DNA of 17,088 nucleotides from Chrysochromulina tobinii (Eukaryota > Haptophyta > Prymnesiales > Chrysochromulinaceae), in assembly GCA_001275005.1 (NCBI GenBank), contig JWZX01001175.1, positions 1 through 17,088 of the forward strand. The letters are read 5' to 3'. The translations under genes were made by a program, and so were the position numbers. The notes beneath the pieces were generated by a model, which saw only the letters and a program-made list of their open reading frames with translations, searched no databases and was not told the origin of the DNA. Shown here in pieces: positions 1 to 8,600 of the stretch; the stretch's first letter is position 1; every line of letters begins with the position of its first letter.

Positions 1-749
1 CTGCGGACGAGACGGCGCATGATTTTCGCCGACACAAGAGCGCCACGGAAGAGGCCTTTGCCGAGCTCGTCTGCCCCATCACCTTCTCGCTCCCCGTCGA
101 CCCCGTCATGGCGGAGGACGGCAAGGTGTACGAGCGCTCGGCCATCGAGGAGTGGCTCAAGCAGCAGCACAAGAGCCCGGTGACGAACTTGGCGATGGGC
201 ACGAAGCTGCTGCCGGCGCTGCAGGTCAAGAACATGATCCGCACGATGGTCGCCTCGGGCGCTCTCACGGGCGACAAGGTGGACGCGTGGAAGCTGAAGC
301 TGGAGGAGGAGGAGGAGGTGGCGGAGTGGCTGCGTGAGGCCGAGGCTGGTGAGGGCTTCGCGATGTACAACCTGGGAGTTTGTTACGAGCGTGGTCAGAA
401 GGGCCTCGCCAAGGACTTGGCCAAGGCTTTCGAGTGGTACAAGAAGAGCCACGAGGCTGGGTATGAAACTGGGACTGGCGGCCTTGGCTGGTGCTACTTG
501 CATGGGGAGGGCGTGCCAAAGTGCCCCATGCTTGGCGCTACGCTGATGAGCGACGCCGCCGCACGCGGCAGCAAAAACGCGTGCATCTATCTGGGATGCG
601 CATACGCTGGTGGCCTCTGTGGCTTCCCGAAGGACGAGAAGATGGCGCGCCGCTACTACTCGATGATGGCGAGCGCCGCGATCGATGATTGCTCCGACGA
701 CGCAAAGGAGAAAGCAGCCACGTGGCTGCGTGCGCATGCAGCAGCTTGA
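1..749 (+). CDS. U-box / Sel1-repeat protein, copy 1 (5' end outside window)
   Basis: Probable E3 ubiquitin ligase. The U-box would bind an E2 enzyme, and the Sel1 repeats would act as a helical scaffold for a partner or substrate. The frame is open from base 3 to the TGA at 747-749. Compared with copy 2 it lacks only about 10 N-terminal residues, so roughly 248 of 258 residues are visible. The U-box shows LVCPIT, DPV, AEDGKVYER and SPVTN, and lacks the zinc-binding Cys/His set of a RING finger. An acidic Lys/Glu stretch follows, then about three Sel1-like repeats (the LGVCYERG, GLGWCYLHGEG and LGCAYAGG blocks). No intron is needed. The U-box half is almost identical to copy 2 while the Sel1 half differs at many residues. 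The fold call is strong; ligase activity is inferred from the family. Confidence 0.88.
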   Translation, partial: ADETAHDFRRHKSATEEAFAELVCPITFSLPVDPVMAEDGKVYERSAIEEWLKQQHKSPVTNLAMGTKLLPALQVKNMIRTMVASGALTGDKVDAWKLKLEEEEEVAEWLREAEAGEGFAMYNLGVCYERGQKGLAKDLAKAFEWYKKSHEAGYETGTGGLGWCYLHGEGVPKCPMLGATLMSDAAARGSKNACIYLGCAYAGGLCGFPKDEKMARRYYSMMASAAIDDCSDDAKEKAATWLRAHAAA

Positions 750-998
750 CTCGGTGCGTTGGCACGTTTGAGTGCTGCGCTGGGTATGGGGGAGAGGGGT
801 TGTAGTTTGATTGCAGTGGCTGTGAGCTCATGGCTTGTGAGCTAGCTCATGGCTCGGTGCCCTCTCTGTGTGCATCCTCTCGCTCTGAGTGCGTAGAGTA
901 TTGCGGAGAGGTGTGAGAACGGCACCAGCCACCGAAACAGACCTATCCCTGCCTATCCTGGGGCAACGGGTGTGTGAACGTCTCTCCCTCAACGTTCG
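750..998. other. intergenic spacer between the two U-box genes
   Basis: No supported gene. The first roughly 40 bases match the sequence just after the stop of copy 2 (TTTGAGTGCTGCGCTGG in both), so the duplicated unit includes 3' flank. The rest should hold the 3' UTR of copy 1 and the promoter/5' UTR of copy 2. A small imperfect direct repeat lies near 820-852 (TGTGAGCTCATGGCT, then TGTGAGCTAGCTCATGGCT). I see no convincing TATA box or poly(A) signal. Confidence 0.6.
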
Positions 999-1775
999 AT
1001 GCCGCCCAAGCGCGGCCGCCGCGCTGCTGCGGACGAGACGGCGCATGATTTTCGCCGACACAAGAGCGCCACGGAAGAGGCCTTTGCCGAGCTCGTCTGC
1101 CCCATCACCTTCTCGCTCCCCGTCGACCCCGTCATGGCGGAGGACGGCAAGGTGTACGAGCGCTCGGCCATCGAGGAGTGGCTCAAGCAGCAGCACAAGA
1201 GCCCGGTGACGAACTTGGCGATGGGCACGAAGCTGCTGCCAGCGCTGCGGGTCAAGAACATGATCCGCGCGATGGTCACCTCGGGCACTCTCACGGGTGA
1301 CAAGGTGGACGCGTGGAAGCTGAAGCTGGAGGAGGAGGAGAAGGTGGCGGAGACGCTGCGTGAGGCCGAGGCTGGCGATGGCGCGGCGATGTGCGTCCTG
1401 GGGAATTGGTACTGGCGTGGTATGAAAGGCCTCGCGAAGGATTTTGCCAAGGCTTTCGAGTGGCTCAAGAAGAGCCACGAGGCTGGGTTTGCAAGTGGGA
1501 CTTGCGGCCTTGGAGCGTGCTACGTGCTGGGTCGTGGCGTGCCAAAGTGCCTTGTGCGTGGTGCTACGCTGCTGATGGACGCCGCCGCACGCGGCAGCAA
1601 ACGCGCGTGCTACAACCTGGGAGACGCATACGCTGATGGCATCTGGGGCTTCCCGGAGGACGAGACGATGGCGCGCCGCTACTACTCGATGGTGGCGAGC
1701 GCCTCGATCGATGATTGCATCGACGCTTACAAAGAGGAAGCAGCCACATGGCTGCGTGAGCATGCAGCAGCTTGA
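999..1775 (+). CDS. U-box / Sel1-repeat protein, copy 2 (complete)
   Basis: 258-residue intronless gene, probably an E3 ubiquitin ligase. A basic start (MPPKRGRR, a possible nuclear-localisation or nucleic-acid-binding patch) precedes a U-box at about residues 31-92, with Cys34-Pro35 in LVCPIT, DPV and VYERSAIEEWL. A charged linker with a run of Glu follows at about 100-118. Three Sel1-like repeats lie at about 118-235, with LGNWYWRG, LGACYVLGRG, LGDAYADG and the AFEWLKKSHEAG-type second helices. The ATG at 999 is chosen because it is the first in-frame ATG ahead of the U-box, and the sequence from base 1027 on matches the start of the window in phase. The gene is a tandem duplicate of its neighbour, 249 bp downstream of its stop. 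Ubiquitin ligation in the nucleus or cytosol is inferred from the family. Confidence 0.9.
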   Translation: MPPKRGRRAAADETAHDFRRHKSATEEAFAELVCPITFSLPVDPVMAEDGKVYERSAIEEWLKQQHKSPVTNLAMGTKLLPALRVKNMIRAMVTSGTLTGDKVDAWKLKLEEEEKVAETLREAEAGDGAAMCVLGNWYWRGMKGLAKDFAKAFEWLKKSHEAGFASGTCGLGACYVLGRGVPKCLVRGATLLMDAAARGSKRACYNLGDAYADGIWGFPEDETMARRYYSMVASASIDDCIDAYKEEAATWLREHAAA

Positions 1776-2062
1776 CTCGGCTTTGGCGCGTTTGAGTGCT
1801 GCGCTGGATGCGGCTCAGTGGCAAGCGAGCAAGCAAACTACCATGCCGTGGTGGCTACCGGTGTATTGCCGTGTGTACCATGCGGGGCATGCGTCGATGC
1901 GATGGTACGCCGGGGTGTGCGGATGTTTCGATTGATTAGCTTGCTAGTTGTGTTCTGAGCTGACCTTTGATCGCGTGTGTTTCATGGACCTCTGAAACGC
2001 ACTGTGTGTGGGTGAATTGTGTGTGTGGCCCAATTAACCGCCTTCCCGGCCAACTCCGCGGG
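1776..2062. other. intergenic region, presumed promoter/5' UTR of the large gene
   Basis: No supported gene. The first 45 or so bases are the duplicated 3' flank of the U-box gene. The frame of the next gene is open from about 1967, but its first in-frame ATG is at 2063, so translation is placed there. Sequence around 1975-2040 is TG-rich (GTGTGTTTC, GTGTGTGGGTG). I see no clear TATA box. An upstream non-coding exon cannot be excluded. Confidence 0.5.
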
Positions 2063-2671
2063 ATGCCACGCCGCCGTCGGCAGACCACACGGTACCAATA
2101 TGTGCAGGACTGCCTGACGCTGGCCCTCAATGAGGCTGTCAGTCGAGAAAACGACTCGACGCGCGACATCTTGACCAGCATGGGCCATCGGCTGATCGCA
2201 ATGGCAGCGACGGCACCGAGCGAGGCGGTAGCTTTTCCACCAGCCCATGGAGACGACGAGCCGGTGCTCTTTGAGCGTGCACCCGCGCCTGCGGCTGGCC
2301 AACGGCGGCTCTCGCCACATGCGTCTGCCGAGCCGACCACGGCAGCGCAGTGGCTGGCCGAGCAGAACGTAGCCGATGCCGTGGCCCGATGCATCCTGGA
2401 CCCGGGCGCACCGAACGACCTGGCGTCGCTGCGGCAGCTGGCCGGCCGCCCCGAGGTGCGCAGCACGCTTGTCGCGCGCCTGCAGGCGGGCGCGGGCGCA
2501 TTGGCAGCAGCTCTGTTGCCCGCCCTCGCTGCGCTCGCTACGGCGGGGGCGGCGGCGCCGTCGGCGGCGGCCTTGGAGCTGCTGAGCTGTGGGGAGTCGG
2601 AGCTGCTGGGCTGTGCGGAGTCGGGCGCAGCCATGGACGCGGCCCGCTTGCACGGCAACACGACGGAGTAT
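2063..2671 (+). other. N-terminal region of the large protein, unknown fold
   Basis: First 203 residues, all in exon 1. It starts basic (MPRRRRQTTRYQYVQD), continues with predicted-helical charged sequence, and then becomes strongly Ala-rich (AALLPALAALATAGAAAPSAAA at about residues 150-175, written here as composition rather than as a domain). I recognise no family. The Arg start could be a nuclear or nucleic-acid-contact patch. It is not a typical plastid or ER signal because no single hydrophobic helix follows the basic start. Confidence 0.5.
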
Positions 2672-5600
2672 CCCATGATTCTCGTCGTGGGCGCCATCAA
2701 CGTGGATGTCACTGCGCATGTACGCTACGAGCGCATCGATTGATTGCCATTGATTGGCACTGATGGCGTCGCTCATCAACGTGGACGTCACTGCACGTTT
2801 ACGCGGTACACTGGACGCTACGAGCGCATCGACTGATTGCCATTGATTGGCACTGATGGCGTGCCTGATGGCCTCGCTCATCAGGTACGCGGTGCACTGG
2901 ACGCTACGAGAGCATCAACGGTCGTCGGTTCGGATGAGCCGCCTTCATTTACGCAGGTGATTGCATGCTGATTGCATACCGATTGCATGCTGATTGCCTC
3001 CCTCATCGACGGTCGTCGGTTCGGATGAGCCGCCTTCTTTTACGCAGGTGATTGCTTGCCCTCTGAGGACCTTTGATGTCCTCTGATGGCCTCTGATGAC
3101 CTCTGATGACCTCTGATGATGACCTCTGATGATGACCTCTGATGACCTCTGATGACCTCTGATGACGCAGGGCGGGCGAGGCTTCAATCAAGCAGTCGCC
3201 TGTGCGCGACTAGGCACGAGGACCCAGCTCGTAGCGCTCATTGGGAACGATGTGCTTGCTAGGCGGGTCATCGAGGATAGGTGAGTGCATGTGATTGCCT
3301 GTGCTTGCTAGGCGGGTCATCGAGGATAGGTGAGTGCATGTGATTGCCTGTGGATTGCATGTGATTGGGAATGATCGCATGCTTTTGCAAGGCGGGTCGT
3401 CGAGGACAGGTGATGGTCTCTGGTTGTACCTGTCAGTGCCTCTGAGCGCCTCGGAGTGCCTCTAATGGCCTCTAATGGCCTCGGAGTGCCCCGGAATGCC
3501 TCTAATGGCCTCGGAGTGCCTCTAATGGCCTCTATGGCCTTTGAGGGCCTCTATGGCCTTTGAGGGCCTCTAATGGCCTCTAATGGCCTCGGAATGCCTC
3601 TAATGGCCTCTATGGCCTCGGAATGCCTCTAATGGCCTTTGAGTGCCTCGGAGTGCCCTGCTTTCTGCCAACGGCTACTGACCGGTGCTCGCTTTCCCTT
3701 GCTCGCTGAGGATGCAGCCTGAGCGCAGTCGCTCTCTTGATGCCACTCGATGTAACGTCTGTGCTGCGCGCCGAGCAGCCGGAGGCGAAGACGGGCCTCT
3801 CTGTCATCCTTCGGTGATTGCATCTCTGATGTCCTCCCTGATTGCATCTCTGATCGCATCTCTGATTGCATCTCTGATGGCATCTCTGATTGCATCTCTG
3901 CTCGCATCTCTGATGGCATCTCTGATGGCCTCTCTGATGGCCTCCCCGGATGCAGGTGCGTCGAAGGTCCTGGCAAAGGGCAGACGCTCTCCGTGCCGTG
4001 CCTGGGCGCGAACATGTTGATGGGCGAGCGGGAGGTGGCGGTTGCATGCAAGCTGATCGATGGGCCGATGGGTGGTGGCATTGCATGCGAGCTTTTGGAT
4101 GTGAGTCGTCCAACCGTCGCTCGGCACGGCGCTGTCGCCCGGCACGGCGCTGTTGCATGCGAGCTTTTGGATGTGAGTCGTCCGACCGTTCCGCTCCAAC
4201 CGTCGCTCGGCACGGCGCTGTCGCCCGGCACGGCGCTATCGCCCGGCACGGCGCTGTCGCCCCTGACCCTCAGCCAACCCCGCCCTGACCGTTTGGGTCC
4301 AGACCACCGCGGTCATCAACGGCACTCAGACGCAATCAAGAACACTCAGTGGCCAGCCGAGTGGTCGGAGCGGGGTTTCGTCAAGGGCACTCCGGGCTCG
4401 GGGTTCGTCAAGGGCACTCCGGGCTCGGGTTTCGTCGGGCAGGTGCTGCTGCAGCTCGAGATCCCGATCTCGGTCAACCGTCGCGTCGCCCGGTACGGCG
4501 CCGAGCGCGGCTGCTTCGTGGGCGTGAAGAGCTCGCCGTTGGATGCGGAGGGGGCTGCGGAATTGCGCTCGCTGCTTGCCGATGGGACCGTGCATCTGCT
4601 CATGATGGCGGGCTTTGAAGCACAGGTGCGGGGTGGTTGCGGGCTGATGAACGGATGATTACACGCTGCGATTACCGGCTAATTACCGGTGGTAATTGGC
4701 ATGAATGGACCATGATTGCAATCCATGTTATCTGCGCGCCCGCGACGGCGCGACGTCACGCGCTGTTCCGGGCGCTCCGGCTCCCGCGCGAGCGCCCTGC
4801 ATGCAAGTGCTTACCACAGCGCCCGCCTCTCCCCACAGGTGCTGCTCCGGCTCGCGCGCGCGCCCGCGGTCGTCGCGGATGCAGATGCGGCGGCCTCGCG
4901 CCTCTTTGACGAATTCCCGTCGCTCTGTGCTGTCGTCATCTCGTTACCGGTACGACCAGGAGCTGATTGCCTCTTGATGACCTCTGATGACACCTAATTG
5001 CCTCCCTCCTCAGGGCATCGCCGTCGTCGCGCGCTACAGCGCAGACACTCTCTCCACTGCGGTCGCGGAGCAGCACTCGGGGCGCTGTCAGACCAAATTA
5101 GGCAGCTCCGGTGCCGAGTCTACCAAATTAGGCAGCTCCGGTGTCGAGTCTACCAAATTAGGCAGCTCCGGTGCCGAGTCTACCAAATTAGGCAGCTCCG
5201 GTGCCGAGTCTACCAAATTAGGCAGCTCCGGTGCCGAGTCTACCAAATTAGGCAGCTCCGGTGCCGAGTCTGTGGACGCGGCGGCGGCGCTCGCTGTGCC
5301 CGCGACGACGCGTACCAAAGTGACGAATCTGATCGTACTGCCGGCGCGGAAGCTGCATTACACCAAACTGGACGACCGCGCTTTCCACAGTGAGAGCGCG
5401 CGAATGACCTCTGAGGACCACCTCGGATACCTCTGATGACCTCTGATGGCCTCGGATGGCCTCGGATGGCCTCGAATATCCTCTGATGACCTCTGATGGC
5501 CTCCCTCATCAGGTAAGAGTGCCCCCTCAGCGAGCGGAGCGGCCGATGCGTTCTGTGCGGGCTTCATGGCAGCCCTCGGTCGACGGCTGAGTGTTCGTCA

Positions 5601-8600
5601 GGCGCTGTTCTGGGCGTACGTTACGGGGCAGCTGAGTGCGCTCCAGCCGTGCACCCAACTCGAGGGCAGCTTGGATGACATTGAAGAATTGGTACGTCTC
5701 TGATGGGCGCTGATGGGCGCGTATGGCCTCTGATGACCTCTGATGGCCTCTGATGGCTTCTGACGGCCTCTGATGGCAACTGATGCCTCTGAGTGCGTCG
5801 GCCATCAGGATGACCTTGAGTAGACATTGAAGAGTTGGTTCGTCTAGAGCTCTGTGACGATTTCGTCCGCCGAGTGCCGCTGTGATCACTGATGACAGGC
5901 GATTGCCCTCCCTCATCAGGCGCGTCTCGAGCTCTGATGACCTCTGATGATCACTAATGACCCATAACTGCCTCCCTCATCAGGCGCGTCTCGAGCTCAG
6001 CGCCGAGATCGAGGTGGAGGGTCCGCTATTCCGTCCACTGAGCGCCGATGAGGAGTCGCTCCCAGGGCCCTTCCGAGCAACCACGTACTTCGTGCCTCTG
6101 ATTACGTCTCGGATTGCGCCTCTGATTACGCCTAGGATCACTTCTGATGAGCGCTGATTGCCCCATTCATCAGGTACTTGCGCCAGACTCCGCTCCACCT
6201 CTCGCTGCTCTCCGCACGTCCCTCGCGCCTCCCAAAGCTCTTTGTGCGTGGGCACTCGTTGGGGCACACGGGGGGCGGCGCGCACCATCTCGGCCATAAT
6301 CTGAGCCACAATCTCGGCCATAATCTCGGCCACTCATCTGCCGACCAGCTGCTGCGCACCATGGCGCCGGAGCAGCTTGCATGCATGGTCAATGTGGAGG
6401 ACTCGTTTGGGTTCAATCCGTTACAGCGCGTGCACGACATGCATCAGCACACGCGCAAGGACACTGTAGAGCGCAAGCTCACGCGCCACATGCTTGATTG
6501 GTGCGCGGATGACCTCTGATGACCACATGCTTGATTGGTGTGCTGATGACCTCTAATGACCTCGAATGACCTCGAAGGGCTCACACGATGGACCGCACTG
6601 ATGATCTTCCTCATCAGGCTGCTCGCGGCGCATGCATTGCTCGCCGCCACCCAAAACGGGGCTGACGCCAACCGCGGCAACCCGCTTCTGACGCTCTCGC
6701 GCCCGGCCGGGCTGCATCGAGCGCGCTCGCAATCTCGGCTACAATCTCGGTCGATTGCGGCGCGAGAGCCGGCGCGAGGCGCGTGGCAGCAGGTGTGGAT
6801 CTCGAACGATCTCTCACGATCTCGCACGATCTCGCACGATGTCGCATGATGTCGCATGATCTCGCACGATCTCGCACGATCTTTGATGGCCTCTGATGAC
6901 CTCTGATGACCTCTGATGATCCTTGATGACCTCTGTTGACCTCTGATGGCCATCGATGGCCTCGGATTGCCTCGCTCATCAGGTGTGGCTCTCGATCGCT
7001 GCCTCCGCCGTCCCCTCCGAAGATGACCTCTGATTGCATGCTGATTGCCTCCCTCATCAGGTGTGGCTCTCGATCGCTGCCTCCGCCGTCCCCTCCGAAG
7101 ATGACCTCTGATTGCATGCTGATGGCCTCCCTCATCAGGTGTGGCTCTCGATCGCTGCCTCCGCCGTCCCCTCCGAAGAGATCTTTCGTCAATCGATGGC
7201 GGTCATCCAACAGGTCGATAGCGGCAAGGAGGTGCGTCTCCTTCTGATGAGCCGCTCGAAGACCTCTGATGACCTCTGAGGGCGTCTGATTGGCTCTCTC
7301 ATCAGGTGCCACTCAACGTGGAGGAGGCGACTGCTTCGCTCGCCACCATGGTCGTCGTCTCCATTCTGGACGACGCGAGCCGACGACACCGCGAGCGGCG
7401 CGAAAAGGCGAGCGGCCGAGAGCGCGGCTCGTTCCGCAAGTCGGAGGAGGTGACGAAACTCGAGCTCGAGAGCTCGGCCTCTGATTGCACTCTGATGGCT
7501 CTCTGATGGCACTCTGATTGCACTCTGATTGTACTCTGATTGCACTCTGATTGCACTCTGATTGCACTCTGATTGTACTCTGATTGCCTCCCGCATCATC
7601 TTGCAGGTGACGAAACTCGAGCTCGAGCTGCTCGAGATGAGCTCCGAGTTCGAGGCGGCCGAGCTCGCGGAGATTAATCTCGTCGAGGCCTTCTGTGCGC
7701 CCGTACTCACCGCGTCCCTCAAGCCTCCTTCGCCGCCGCCAACACCACCGCCGAACGCCTTCGCGTCGACGCCCGCCACGACGCCCGCCACGGCGCCCAC
7801 GACGGCGGCGATGTCGACGTTCTGCCGCTGCCTGCTCGAGTGCCGGGACCCGTTCGATGGACGAAACTTGCTCCTGCTTGCATGCGGCGCGGGGTCGTCA
7901 CTGCTCGTCGACTTGCTGCTCACGCACGGAGAGCGAAGCCGCGGTGCGTTCAATTGCATGCTGATTGCCTCCCTCTTCAACGCACGGAGAGCGAAGCCGC
8001 GGTGCGTTCAATTGCATGCTGATTGCCTCCCTCATCAACGCACGGAGAGCGAAGCCGCGGTGCGTTCAATTGCATGCTGATTGCCTCACTCATCAGGTGC
8101 TCAGATACACCCAGGCTGAGTGCATGCTGATTGCATCCCTCATCAGGTGTGTTCATTGACGTGCATGCTCGGACACACGCGGGGGAGACGGCGCTGCATC
8201 TCGCCGCTGCCTCCGGCCACTTCGATATCTGCAAGATGCTGCTGCAGCGGACGGGGCTGCAACTGAAAGGTCCAGCCGGAATCGATTGCACGCGATGACG
8301 CCCCTCCAATTGGCGCCTCTGATTGCATGCTGATGGCCTCCCTCATCAGGTCCAGCCGCGGAATCGATCCATGCGACGACGCCCCTCCAATTGACGCCTC
8401 TGATTGCATGCTGATGGCCTCCCTCATCAGGTCCAGCCGCGGAATCGATCCATGCGACGACGCCCCTCCAGTTGGCGGGAACGGCAATGCATTGGCAAGT
8501 GGCGCTCCAGATGAGTGCATTCGTGTGCGGACCGTTCGAAAACCCTCTGGGAGCCCTGATGACGAACGCAATCCAAGAGGGGCTTCAACGGCGGCTCAAC

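Larger units (their letters stand above)
1..1825 (+). repeat. tandem gene duplication, period about 1026 bp
   Basis: Base 1 aligns with base 1027 and the stop codon at 747 with the one at 1773, without net indels. Identity is nearly complete over the first 340 bases (U-box and linker), falls in the Sel1 part, and continues about 40 bases past the stop. Most differences that I could compare by eye alter the amino acid. The window opens inside copy 1, so more copies may lie upstream. No third copy follows copy 2. Confidence 0.9.
2672..5691 (+). other. PfkB (ribokinase-like) carbohydrate/nucleoside kinase module, exons 1-9
   Basis: PfkB kinases phosphorylate a sugar or nucleoside hydroxyl with ATP. 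Visible in order: the opening strand ILVVGAINVD (residues 206-215, substrate-type Asp215); GGRGFNQAVACARLG (from 244, cf. family GGKGxNQAVAxARLG), formed only when exons 2 and 3 are joined; LVALIGND; TGLSVIL and CLGANML across exons 4-5; QLEIP (342-346); AGFEAQ where the family has the PNxxE Mg motif (Asn replaced by Ala394, Glu397 kept); AVVISLP; and SASGAADAFCAGF (567-579) for the family DTTGAGDAFxAGF, with catalytic-base Asp573 present. A sixfold 10-residue repeat is inserted in exon 8. Closest in type to ribokinase. Several motifs are weakened, so activity is uncertain. Substrate cannot be told from sequence. Confidence 0.85.

Noticed and set aside
828-1763. 311-codon open frame on the minus strand over U-box copy 2
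   Set aside because: Shadow of a GC-rich coding gene. The U-box/Sel1 frame on the plus strand has clear domains.
2945-3191. Minus-strand open frames rich in EVIRGHQRSSE here and at many other intron arrays
   Set aside because: They are the reverse reading of the CCTCTGATGA array, which has no stops in any frame in that direction. They carry no domain and overlap introns of a well-supported gene.
3814-3955. CRISPR-like array
   Set aside because: Units are 10-12 nt in direct tandem without unique spacers, inside a eukaryotic intron.
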